Shown in pieces: positions 1-6,700 of a stretch of 6,700 nucleotides of DNA. The stretch's first letter is position 1, and each line of letters opens with the position of its first letter. The translations under genes and the position numbers were made by a program. The notes beneath the pieces are model-generated. The model was not told the DNA's origin. It saw nothing but the letters and a program-made list of their open reading frames with translations, and ran no database searches. The stretch lies in the NCBI GenBank assembly GCA_017936725.1, contig JAGBEZ010000088.1, positions 1 to 6,700 on the forward strand, read 5' to 3'. This stretch comes from Agathobacter sp. (GTDB taxonomy: Bacteria; Bacillota_A; Clostridia; Lachnospirales; Lachnospiraceae).

Positions 1-722
1 AATACCATAATACCTGCTACTGCTGCAAAAATAATTCCATATACCATGTCGCTCATAATTGGAATTAATATAAGCCATCCAAGCAATGCGCCGATTGGTT
101 CCGCTAATCCCGATAAGAAAGAATAGAAAAATGCTTTCTTTTTGGAGCCAGTCGCCTGATAAATTGGAACCGACACTGCGATTCCTTCTGGAATATTGTG
201 AATCGCAATCGCTGCTACGATTGGAATTGCCACACTCGGATCTTGGAATGCAGACACGAATGTCGCCATACCTTCTGGAAAGTTATGTATTCCCACTGCT
301 AATGCTGTAAACACTCCCATACGCATCAACTGTTCCTTCTGCTTTTTTGCCTTTTGTTCTTTCACACAGACTTCGCAGTCACCACAACCTTCACAATCTG
401 CGAGGACATTGCTCGGTTCATGCGGATTTTCTGCCTCAGGAATCAATTTATCAATCATCGCAATCAGAAACATGCCACCAAAGAAAGCGATAACCGTCCA
501 AAACGCTCCCTGCTTTTCCCCAATCTCTGACACCAAGGCTATCTGTGCCTTTTGAAATATTTCTATCATCGATACATAAATCATAACCCCGGCGGAAAAA
601 CCAAGACTTACAGACAAAAATTTCTTATTGGTTTTCTTTGCGAAAAATGCAATTATACTACCGATTCCAGTACTTAAACCAGCAATCATGGTTAGCCCAA
701 ATGCAAACATAATGTTTTCCAT
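1..722 (-). CDS. zupT: ZupT-like ZIP family divalent metal transporter (C-terminus cut by window edge)
   Basis: Inner-membrane permease of the ZIP family, expected to import zinc and possibly iron, manganese or cobalt. I translated 240 codons from the ATG at 720-722. Hydrophobic segments lie at about residues 4-27, 36-57, 73-93, 136-158, 164-188, 197-221 and from 226 on. The two ZIP signature helices are clear: HNFPEG at 146-151 and HNIPEG at 175-180, whose His, Asn and Glu residues form the binuclear metal site in this family. GLAEPIG at 205-211 also matches ZupT. The loop between the third and fourth segments (about 94-134) is charged and holds four cysteines, C110, C113, C116 and C119, where many ZIP proteins have histidines. 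E. coli ZupT is 257 residues, so probably only some 20-30 residues are missing. The start is supported by AGGATGG 10 nt upstream (733-739). The gene has its own promoter and a candidate operator. Family is certain; metal preference is not visible. Confidence 0.93.
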   Translation of the reverse strand, partial: MENIMFAFGLTMIAGLSTGIGSIIAFFAKKTNKKFLSVSLGFSAGVMIYVSMIEIFQKAQIALVSEIGEKQGAFWTVIAFFGGMFLIAMIDKLIPEAENPHEPSNVLADCEGCGDCEVCVKEQKAKKQKEQLMRMGVFTALAVGIHNFPEGMATFVSAFQDPSVAIPIVAAIAIHNIPEGIAVSVPIYQATGSKKKAFFYSFLSGLAEPIGALLGWLILIPIMSDMVYGIIFAAVAGIMV

Positions 723-785
723 GTATCCTATACCATCCTTTCTGTATAGTTTATGTTTTATTTATAAAAAAGCAAGTTATTCTCT

Positions 786-807
786 TTTGGTTAGTTTAAT
801 CTAAACT
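786..807. promoter_or_regulatory. Candidate DtxR/IdeR/MntR-type operator upstream of zupT
   Basis: Two overlapping symmetries are seen. First, 793-807 is a perfect inverted repeat of 6 bp arms around 3 bp (AGTTTA-GAT-TAAACT on the minus strand). Second, 786-804 read on the minus strand is TTAGATTAAACTAACCAAA, which matches the textbook IdeR/DtxR box TTAGGTTAGGCTAACCTAA at 15 of 19 positions by my own comparison. It lies just downstream of the predicted -10 box and so over the transcription start, where a bound metal-dependent repressor would block initiation. The assignment to a repressor family is inference; the palindrome is directly seen. Confidence 0.5.
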
Positions 808-812
808 CTTAT

Positions 813-841
813 AGTATACAGTATCATTCTTCCTATCGCAA
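813..841 (-). promoter_or_regulatory. Predicted sigma-A promoter of zupT
   Basis: On the minus strand a -35 TTGCGA (836-841) and a -10 TATACT (813-818) are separated by exactly 17 bp, matching the consensus at 4/6 and 5/6. Transcription would start near 806, giving a leader of about 84 nt before the zupT ATG. The -35 lies inside a second small palindrome, ATCGCTTGCGAT (835-846). Confidence 0.6.
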
Positions 842-903
842 GCGATTTCTTACCATAATTATTTCTATCATATCAGCTAATGCAGATTCTTCCAAGACAT
901 AAG

Positions 904-939
904 AAAAGAGACAGACCCTCTATATGGTCCATCTCTTTT
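904..939 (-). terminator. Rho-independent terminator after the ferredoxin gene
   Basis: In the minus-strand RNA, 932-939 pairs with 904-911 and 926-929 with 914-917. The two positions between are U-G and G-U wobbles, so the stem is a continuous 14 bp with an 8-nt loop. On the plus strand the same two positions would be C/A mismatches, which fixes the working orientation as minus. A T-rich tail (TCTTTTCTTATGTCTT) follows. It begins 27 nt after the ferredoxin stop codon. Confidence 0.82.
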
Positions 940-966
940 TCTCAGTTTTTAACCTCACTTTTTGCA

Positions 967-1158
967 CTAATCCGCAGCTTCCTCTATCGCACCTACAGGG
1001 CAACTTCCCGCTGCATATTCTGCCTCATTCTCGTGTCCTGTTGGTACAGGCGCCTCTAAGGCTACCGCCTGTCCTGTGTCTGCCATGGTAAAATAGTCGG
1101 GACATATGCTGATGCATAAACCACAACCGATGCAATTTTCATTTACTTCATATTTCAT
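967..1158 (-). CDS. Small ferredoxin with one [4Fe-4S] cluster
   Basis: A 63-residue cytoplasmic electron carrier. C9, C12 and C15 of a CxxCxxCxxxCP motif, together with C53 in CPVGAI near the C-terminus, are the expected four ligands of one low-potential [4Fe-4S] cluster. Two-cluster clostridial ferredoxins carry a second CxxCxxC; here that region is replaced by an acidic stretch, so only one cluster is expected. C19 is then left without an obvious role; in related single-cluster ferredoxins (for example Pyrococcus) the equivalent cysteine forms a disulfide, but no partner cysteine exists here. The chain is strongly acidic, as usual for ferredoxins. The start at 1158 has AAAGGATG about 8 nt upstream. 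It follows enolase by 51 nt with no hairpin between, so co-transcription is likely. The redox partner is not evident from the window. Confidence 0.93.
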   Translation of the reverse strand: MKYEVNENCIGCGLCISICPDYFTMADTGQAVALEAPVPTGHENEAEYAAGSCPVGAIEEAAD

Positions 1159-1209
1159 ACTGTTTGCATCCTTTCTTTTTTCTTTTATTATGGCACAAAA
1201 ATTCTTATT

Positions 1210-2537
<1,328 letters not shown>

Positions 2538-2600
2538 AACTCTCCAAATACTCAAACTCTTTCGTAACATGTATTCCTATCATTTCCAAAATCTAGGAGA

Positions 2601-2630
2601 AATATACCCTATTACTTGGTTTTCTTGCAA
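2601..2630 (-). promoter_or_regulatory. Candidate sigma-A promoter of the enolase-ferredoxin unit
   Basis: On the minus strand TTGCAA (2625-2630) and TATATT (2601-2606) are separated by 18 bp, matching the -35 at 4/6 and the -10 at 5/6. Transcription would start near 2594, giving a leader of about 70 nt. It sits directly after the tail of the upstream terminator, the expected place for an enolase promoter. The -35 is weak and the spacer one base long, so it is only a candidate. Confidence 0.45.
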
Positions 2631-2636
2631 ACGTAA

Positions 2637-2784
2637 GAAAAGAGACCTTGCATATATTGGATTAGACCTTTGGTGGCCGTCGTTACTTAACGAATGACGA
2701 TATCATCGTCGTGAGTTTAGTAACGCAACGTGTCCACCTAGAGCGCAAGCGTGTCTAAATTCAATATATACAAGGTCTCTTTTC
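2637..2784 (-). terminator. Long imperfect palindrome with terminator-like outer stem, after the lipoprotein gene
   Basis: Bases 2637-2650 pair perfectly with 2771-2784 (14 bp). One wobble follows (2651/2770), then 8 more pairs (2652-2659/2762-2769), a mismatch, and 7 pairs with one bulged base (2661-2667/2753-2760). That gives about 30 pairs in all. On the minus strand the 3' arm ends TCTCTTTTCTTACGT, a U-rich tail nearly identical to that of the ferredoxin terminator. The structure starts 16 nt after the lipoprotein stop codon, so it very likely ends the permease-lipoprotein transcript. It is unusual in that the apical part is not a short loop but about 85 nt of further folded sequence. Confidence 0.72.
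2668..2752. repeat. Nested inverted repeats inside the terminator (possible MITE-like unit or structured RNA)
   Basis: Several smaller symmetries are nested within the outer stem. Bases 2672-2676 (GGTGG) pair with 2734-2738, 2681-2687 (CGTTACT) with 2719-2725, and 2696-2701 (GACGAT) with 2705-2710 around a 3-nt loop. There are also two imperfect direct copies of GCAA(G)CGTGTC at 2726-2734 and 2746-2755. No open reading frame fills it. The base composition is richer in G and C than the flanks. It could be a small repeated element that landed in a terminator loop, a structured RNA, or simply an elaborate terminator; the sequence alone does not decide. Confidence 0.5.
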
Positions 2785-2800
2785 GTAGTATCTAGAAAAC

Positions 2801-3442
2801 CTACTCAAGTAATTCCTTATCAATGATTTGGAAATTTGCCCTATGAATATAGAGTGCCTTTCCATCCACCATCAGTTTCGTAGTCTTAGGTAAATCTTCG
2901 CTAACTTCCCAATACACATCCTCCCCAGAAAATGCACAAATTGGGTCACCCAACTGACTTTGAATCACTACTACTGTTCCTTTACCAAAATAGTTTTTGT
3001 ATTTGTTTACCGTTTCCGCAATAATATTTAAATCACCGATTCCATTGGCGTCGCTGGAAATATGGATATCTGATGTATCAAATTCCACATCTGGCTTCAA
3101 TCCTTTTTCCACAAAAAGAACCGTACTGCCACAGCTTTCAATCTGTTTTCCATCAATGGTAATTGTAATCACAGAAGACATGGTCTCCGTAATCGCCCAA
3201 GAATCCCCCGAATAGGAGTATTCTTCTACAATATTTGGACTAAGGTGAATATTCTTCCCTTCTGCAGTCATAAACAATTCACCCGAATTTGAATAAAACT
3301 GACATTCGTATGTATTACCCTTGATAGTGCCCTTTAAATCATTGATAGAGCTACCAAAACCAGCCCAATCACAGCCTGTAAGCATTGTAGAAAAAAGTGC
3401 CACTGCTACAAGCAACAAAACTAACTTACTTCTTTTTTTCAT
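2801..3442 (-). CDS. Small clostridial lipoprotein, probably DUF5052 family
   Basis: A 213-residue predicted lipoprotein of unknown function. The N-terminus is a classic lipoprotein signal: MKKRSK, a hydrophobic stretch (7-20), then the lipobox LTGC (21-24). C24 should therefore be lipid-modified and the mature protein anchored on the outside of the membrane. The rest is soluble and looks beta-rich, with TITIDGKQIESCGSTV and a C-terminal half containing NKYKNYFGKGTVVVIQSQLGDPI and VYWEVSEDLPKTTKLMVDGKALYIHRANFQ (given here only in part as motifs around residues 140-205). From memory this resembles the DUF5052 proteins of Clostridia, about 200 residues long; I cannot confirm this here. Two further cysteines follow the lipobox in the middle of the chain. 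It follows the AEC permease by 13 nt, with AAGGAGG overlapping that gene's stop, so the two are likely translated together. Confidence 0.85.
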   Translation of the reverse strand: MKKRSKLVLLLVAVALFSTMLTGCDWAGFGSSINDLKGTIKGNTYECQFYSNSGELFMTAEGKNIHLSPNIVEEYSYSGDSWAITETMSSVITITIDGKQIESCGSTVLFVEKGLKPDVEFDTSDIHISSDANGIGDLNIIAETVNKYKNYFGKGTVVVIQSQLGDPICAFSGEDVYWEVSEDLPKTTKLMVDGKALYIHRANFQIIDKELLE

Positions 3443-3450
3443 CTTAAGTT

Positions 3451-3457
3451 CCTCCTT
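3451..3457 (-). promoter_or_regulatory. Ribosome binding site overlapping the permease stop codon
   Basis: AAGGAGG, an essentially perfect site 8 nt before the lipoprotein ATG. Its first two bases are shared with the TAA stop of the AEC permease (3456-3458), an arrangement that favours translational coupling. Confidence 0.85.
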
Positions 3458-4361
3458 ACAACATAATCACTAGAATCGTCACCATAAAAATAATACTGCA
3501 AATAATTGAAATCGAATTCAATGCTGCTGAAAGTCCTGCGTCTCCGCCCATTTCCTCTGTAAAGGCTGGCACTGCCGAACCAATTGGGCTAAATGCCAGC
3601 ACCATAAGTGCTGTACGTGCTTCTAATTCGATTGGCAAATGATAGAACACAATCGCCAACACGAAAGCCACTGCATAACGTGTCACTAGAATTTTCGCAA
3701 TCGTTCCTATCTGGCTCTTATCTCCCGAAAGTTTAAAACCAACACCAAGCATCAGCATTGCAACAAAGGCGTTTGCGCCACCTACGATATCTGCCAGCTC
3801 GATCACCGGCGCTGGAAGTGTAATGCCAAGCATACCTAAAATCATCATGGTAACACAGGTCAAAAATGCTACGGATTTAGATAGTGCCTTAACAACTCGC
3901 TTTATCGAAAATTTGCCTGTTCCTTTAATACTAGAAGCCACACCAAAGGCTCCACCTAAACATACAAACGCATTTCCTACGTCAAATAAGCTGGTCGTGA
4001 TAACTCCTACTGGCCCGAGGAAGCTCTGTACAAATGGGATCGTGAAGTTTCCGATATTATATCCAGGAAGATTGAGCACACCAAAAGCTTTTTCTTCCCT
4101 GCTCTTTCCCATATTTATCAGATATCCAAGCACCATGTATAAAACACCTGCTCCAAATGCCATAAGGGTAAATCCCAACATGGACGGATCTAACTCTTTT
4201 CCAGAAAAATTTGAAATAAAAGCGGCTGGTAAGGTAATCTTTAAAGTAATTTTCGATAACACTGCAAAATCACCTTCCTTAAAGAAATTCACCTTACGCA
4301 GTACATATCCTGCAATTATAATCGCAATAAAACCCCCAGCACGGGTCAAAACATCTAACAT
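3456..4361 (-). CDS. AEC-family (auxin efflux carrier-like) permease
   Basis: A 301-residue integral membrane protein, the normal size for bacterial AEC carriers (TC 2.A.69), which are secondary transporters of organic anions such as malate, malonate or amino acid derivatives. About ten hydrophobic segments alternate in two halves. The first half has KITLPA (41-46) and the conserved helix LNLPGYNIGNFTIPF (96-110), rich in Asn, Gly and Pro as in the family's substrate-binding crossover. The second half has NAFVAMLMLGVGFKL and SPIGSAVPAFTEEMGGD (about 258-274). The start at 4361 has GGAG 7 nt upstream and a strong promoter close by. It leads a two-gene unit with the lipoprotein and diverges from a bile salt hydrolase. 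The substrate is unknown. Because AEC carriers are grouped with bile acid symporters in the BART superfamily, a bile-related substrate is conceivable but not shown. Confidence 0.9.
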   Translation of the reverse strand: MLDVLTRAGGFIAIIIAGYVLRKVNFFKEGDFAVLSKITLKITLPAAFISNFSGKELDPSMLGFTLMAFGAGVLYMVLGYLINMGKSREEKAFGVLNLPGYNIGNFTIPFVQSFLGPVGVITTSLFDVGNAFVCLGGAFGVASSIKGTGKFSIKRVVKALSKSVAFLTCVTMMILGMLGITLPAPVIELADIVGGANAFVAMLMLGVGFKLSGDKSQIGTIAKILVTRYAVAFVLAIVFYHLPIELEARTALMVLAFSPIGSAVPAFTEEMGGDAGLSAALNSISIICSIIFMVTILVIML

Positions 4362-4403
4362 TTATTTTCTCCATTCGTATTCTCTTGCTAAACCATTATC
4401 ATT

Positions 4404-4432
4404 ATTATACCTATAAAACAGACCTCTGCCAA
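4404..4432 (-). promoter_or_regulatory. Strong sigma-A promoter for the permease-lipoprotein unit
   Basis: On the minus strand TTGGCA (4427-4432) and a perfect TATAAT (4404-4409) are separated by exactly 17 bp. Transcription would start near 4397, giving a short leader of about 36 nt. This is the best consensus promoter in the window. It lies in the 204-nt divergent region shared with the bile salt hydrolase gene. Confidence 0.8.
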
Positions 4433-4553
4433 GTGAATTTCTTCTCTCGCTTTTTATTGTTTCTGAAAAATGAAGTTCTACATAAAACACTCTTCATCGT
4501 TTATTATCTATAAAAAGAGGCTTCTTAGGTCATACTGTATTTATTACTATGTT

Positions 4554-4559
4554 AAGGAG
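4554..4559 (+). promoter_or_regulatory. Ribosome binding site deciding the hydrolase start
   Basis: AAGGAG lies 6 nt before the ATG at 4566. It selects the start that puts Cys at position 2, and argues against the in-frame ATG at 4470, 32 codons earlier. Confidence 0.88.
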
Positions 4560-4565
4560 CTCTTT

Positions 4566-5540
4566 ATGTGTACTGCGATCTCACTTACCACCCAAGACCA
4601 CTACTTTGGGCGAAATCTCGACCTCGAATATTCTTATATCGAAACCATCACCATCTCCCCGCGAAATTTTCCATTTTCCTTTCATCAAAAAGACTCTCTG
4701 CATCACCATTACGCCATAATCGGAACCGCCTTTGCACAAGACAACTATCCACTCTATTATGATGCAACCAATGAAAAAGGGCTTAGTATGGCAGGACTAA
4801 ATTTCCCAGAGAACGCCTATTATTTTCCTTCCAGAGATGAAAAAGATAATATCACACCCTATGAATTTCTTCCCTGGATTTTGGGACAATGTGCAACAGT
4901 TGGTGATGCGCGTATTCTTTTAGAACGCCTCAATTTGCTAGACGAACCATTCAGTAAGGATCTACCACTTTCTCCGTTACATTGGATGATTTCAGACAAG
5001 AATAGTTCCATTGTCGTGGAATCCTGTAAAAGTGGTTTGTATGTACACGAAAATCCCGTCGGCGTACTTACCAACAATCCACCCTTTGAAATGCAGCTCT
5101 TTCACCTTAATAACTATATGCATGTATCCGCTACACAGCCTAGCAATTGTTTTTCGGAAGAATTAAAACTCCATAGATATAGCACTGGCATGGGTAGCAT
5201 AGGACTTCCCGGTGACTACTCTTCCCAATCACGTTTTGTTCGTGCGACCTTTGCGAAAATGAATTCCAAATGTGGCTGCTCGGAAGGGGAGAATGTCAGC
5301 CAGTTTTTTCACTTACTTAGCTCTGTGGAATTTCCTCGTGGATGTGTAAATATGAAAGAAGATGTATATGAAATTACGGTTTATTCCAGCTGTTGCAACA
5401 CTAACAAAGGCATTTATTATTATAAAACCTATGATAATCCTAGCATCAGTGCCGTAGATTTGCATCACGAAAACTTAGATGATAACCAGCTGATCTGCTA
5501 TCCCATGCGAAAAGAAACACAAATATATTTACAAAACTAA
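4566..5540 (+). CDS. bsh: Choloylglycine hydrolase family protein, probably bile salt hydrolase
   Basis: An N-terminal nucleophile hydrolase expected to cleave the amide bond of glycine- or taurine-conjugated bile salts in the cytoplasm. Penicillin V acylases share the fold, but the motifs here fit bile salt hydrolases better. The protein has 324 residues (family about 315-330). Removal of Met exposes C2, the nucleophile, in MCTAISL. R16 and D19 lie in FGRNLDLEYSY, N79 in MAGLNFPENA, N171 in GVLTNNPPFEMQ, and R223 in GLPGDYSSQSRFVRA; these correspond to the known catalytic and substrate-site residues (Cys2, Arg18, Asp21, Asn82, Asn175, Arg228 of the characterised enzymes). LPLSPLHWMISD (133-144) is also typical. 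No signal peptide. Nine further cysteines are scattered through the chain. It is a single gene, divergent from the AEC unit, ending at a terminator right after its stop. Upstream, only a weak promoter candidate is visible (TTGTTT 4457-4462, TACATA 4479-4484). Glycine versus taurine preference cannot be read from the sequence. Confidence 0.92.
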   Translation: MCTAISLTTQDHYFGRNLDLEYSYIETITISPRNFPFSFHQKDSLHHHYAIIGTAFAQDNYPLYYDATNEKGLSMAGLNFPENAYYFPSRDEKDNITPYEFLPWILGQCATVGDARILLERLNLLDEPFSKDLPLSPLHWMISDKNSSIVVESCKSGLYVHENPVGVLTNNPPFEMQLFHLNNYMHVSATQPSNCFSEELKLHRYSTGMGSIGLPGDYSSQSRFVRATFAKMNSKCGCSEGENVSQFFHLLSSVEFPRGCVNMKEDVYEITVYSSCCNTNKGIYYYKTYDNPSISAVDLHHENLDDNQLICYPMRKETQIYLQN

Positions 5541-5583
5541 AAGTGGTTGTCAGCAAAACTCTAAAATTTGCTGACAACCACTT
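5541..5583. terminator. Shared bidirectional terminator between convergent genes
   Basis: A perfect 17-bp inverted repeat (5541-5557 with 5567-5583) around a 9-nt loop. It starts on the base after the hydrolase stop codon and ends 5 nt from the stop of the flavodiiron gene on the other strand. The A-rich bases before it give a T-rich tail in minus-strand RNA (TTAGTTTTGTAAATAT); on the plus strand the tail is TTATTATTT-like. It probably serves both genes. Confidence 0.85.
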
Positions 5584-5588
5584 ATTAT

Positions 5589-6700
5589 TTAAAGCATTTC
5601 ATCTGCCAATGTATTTATCTCTTCCATGTTACGCTGATTCATTGAAGAATAAATTGTAACCATCGGCTCAACAATTTCTATCGCTTTCATATGCTCGAGC
5701 ATCTCACGAATGGTACGCCCTGCCGATGGCGCCCAGGTACCATTTTCCACAATCGCAACCTTTCGTTTCTGATATCCCTTGCTCTGTAAACGATGCAAAA
5801 AGTCTTTTATCTGTGGGAAAACGCCACCTTCATAACTAGAAGCCACCAAAACCATACGGTCATATTGGAACGCATCTTCAATCACTTCATCCATATCGTC
5901 TCTTGCCATATCACGAAGGACAATCTCTGAGAAACCTTTTTCTGACAAGCGTTTTGCCAAATATTCTGCTGCCCTTCTAGAATTTCCGTGGAAAGAACCA
6001 AATGCAATCAATACGCCATTTGTTTCCGGTTCATAGCGGCTCCATGTATCATATAAACGAAGATATTCCTCCAATGGCTGTGTCAAAATCGGTCCATGTG
6101 CTGGACAAATTGTCTGGATTTTTAAGTCTTTTACCTTTCCGAGCAATGCCTGTACAGCAATACCATATTTTCCTACAATATTAAAATAGTAGCGTCTTGC
6201 CTCACAAGCCCAGTCATCGTCCTCTGTCGCCTCTAATGCTCCGAATTTTCCAAAAGCATCCGCAGAAAAAAGTATACGTTCCGTGCTTTCATACGTCACC
6301 ATTACCTCTGGCCAATGTACCATTGCAGCCGTATAAAAATGTAAGATATGCTCTCCTAGACAAAGAGTATCACTTTCCTTTACTACCAGTTTCTGAAACT
6401 GTTCCACAAAAGGATTCAAAAATTGTGACAAAAAGAGAAATGTCTTTTGATTTCCCACCAATGTCATTTTCGGATACAGTTCCAGTAAATGCTGAATTCC
6501 GCCCGTATGGTCTGGTTCTAAATGCTGAATAATCAGATAATCTACCTCACGACCATTCAGTTCACGCTGCAGATTTTCCAGCCACTCCTTCTCCATACGT
6601 TCATCTGCGGTATCAATCACCGCTACTTTTTCATCTAAAATCACATATGAATTATACGATATCCCGTCTGGTATCACATACTGACTTTCAAACAAATCCA
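5589..6700 (-). CDS. fprA: FprA-type flavodiiron protein (N-terminus beyond window)
   Basis: Reduces oxygen to water or nitric oxide to nitrous oxide in the cytoplasm, protecting anaerobes; electrons come from rubredoxin, ferredoxin or related partners. Residue numbers here count from the codon at 6693-6695. The metallo-beta-lactamase-like half carries a full set of diiron ligands: H58, E60 and D62 in QHLEPDH, H127 in MVHWPEV, D146 in FSADAFG and H200 in CPAHG. The flavodoxin half follows from about 227, with FMN-contact loops FGSFHGNS (232-239), SSYEGGVFP and ENGTWAPSAG. No rubredoxin or flavin reductase domain is fused at the C-terminus, so it is a class A protein needing separate redox partners. 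A TTG at 6695 could be read as a start, but the frame stays open to the edge and the family normally has about 20 more residues before the LFE..IPxGxSYNSY motif, so I treat the gene as cut. The other genes of its transcript are not visible. Confidence 0.94.
   Translation of the reverse strand, partial: DLFESQYVIPDGISYNSYVILDEKVAVIDTADERMEKEWLENLQRELNGREVDYLIIQHLEPDHTGGIQHLLELYPKMTLVGNQKTFLFLSQFLNPFVEQFQKLVVKESDTLCLGEHILHFYTAAMVHWPEVMVTYESTERILFSADAFGKFGALEATEDDDWACEARRYYFNIVGKYGIAVQALLGKVKDLKIQTICPAHGPILTQPLEEYLRLYDTWSRYEPETNGVLIAFGSFHGNSRRAAEYLAKRLSEKGFSEIVLRDMARDDMDEVIEDAFQYDRMVLVASSYEGGVFPQIKDFLHRLQSKGYQKRKVAIVENGTWAPSAGRTIREMLEHMKAIEIVEPMVTIYSSMNQRNMEEINTLADEML

Noticed and set aside
86..310. 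Plus-strand 74-codon open frame
   Set aside because: It lies opposite zupT, whose minus-strand translation contains both ZIP signature motifs.
2637..2784. CRISPR array or tRNA as explanation of the folded region
   Set aside because: There are no regularly spaced identical repeats and no cloverleaf with T-loop or anticodon features.
3823..4416. Plus-strand 197-codon open frame
   Set aside because: It lies opposite the well-supported AEC permease and over its promoter, and its translation shows no recognisable domain; it is a shadow frame.
4470..4497. Small inverted repeat ATGAAG...CTTCAT upstream of the hydrolase
   Set aside because: Only 6 bp with a 16-nt loop in AT-rich sequence; chance is a sufficient explanation.
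4470..4565. Longer start for the bile salt hydrolase, adding 32 residues
   Set aside because: It would bury the catalytic Cys inside the chain, has no ribosome site, and does not resemble the family; the ATG at 4566 has AAGGAG and gives Met-Cys.
6197..6532. Plus-strand 111-codon open frame
   Set aside because: It lies opposite the flavodiiron gene, which carries all the metal ligands; the plus-strand peptide has no meaningful pattern.
6693..6695. TTG as the start of the flavodiiron protein
   Set aside because: The frame remains open to the window edge, no ribosome site can be judged, and the family normally has about 20 residues more.

Overview
The window reads as chromosomal sequence from an anaerobic, moderately AT-rich Firmicute, most likely a gut Clostridia of the Lachnospiraceae type. 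The reasons are the strong AGGAGG-type ribosome sites, the A/T-rich sigma-A promoters, terminators with AAAAGAGA stems, a single-cluster ferredoxin, a flavodiiron protein (oxygen or NO detoxification in anaerobes), a clostridial-type lipoprotein and a bile salt hydrolase. The family assignment is an inference; no rRNA or other marker gene is present.

Layout. 1-722 (minus): a ZupT-type ZIP metal transporter, cut at its C-terminus by the window edge. It has its own promoter (813-841) and a palindromic, DtxR/IdeR-like operator candidate over the predicted transcription start (786-807). 967-2523 (minus): enolase followed 51 nt later by a small [4Fe-4S] ferredoxin. They are probably co-transcribed from a promoter near 2601-2630 and end at a hairpin terminator (904-939). 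2637-2784: a 148-nt imperfect palindrome whose outer stem looks like a terminator and whose interior holds further nested inverted repeats. 2801-4361 (minus): an AEC-family permease and a small lipoprotein. Their junction is tight, and the lipoprotein ribosome site overlaps the permease stop codon. A near-consensus promoter lies at 4404-4432. 4566-5540 (plus): a choloylglycine hydrolase (bile salt hydrolase type), divergent from the permease. 5541-5583: a perfect 17-bp hairpin shared by the two convergent genes. 5589-6700 (minus): an FprA-type flavodiiron protein whose N-terminus lies beyond the window.

How the genes may work together. Most units look independent: metal uptake, glycolysis with electron carriage, bile salt deconjugation and oxygen/NO reduction. 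The most suggestive link is the divergent pair of bile salt hydrolase and AEC permease, because AEC carriers belong to the same superfamily as bile acid:sodium symporters; a shared role is only a hypothesis. No CRISPR array, tRNA, rRNA, transposase or phage gene was found. All gene-free stretches are under 300 bases. The points most worth checking are the nested palindromic element at 2637-2784, the metal-repressor-like operator before zupT, and the four-cysteine motif in the ZupT loop.
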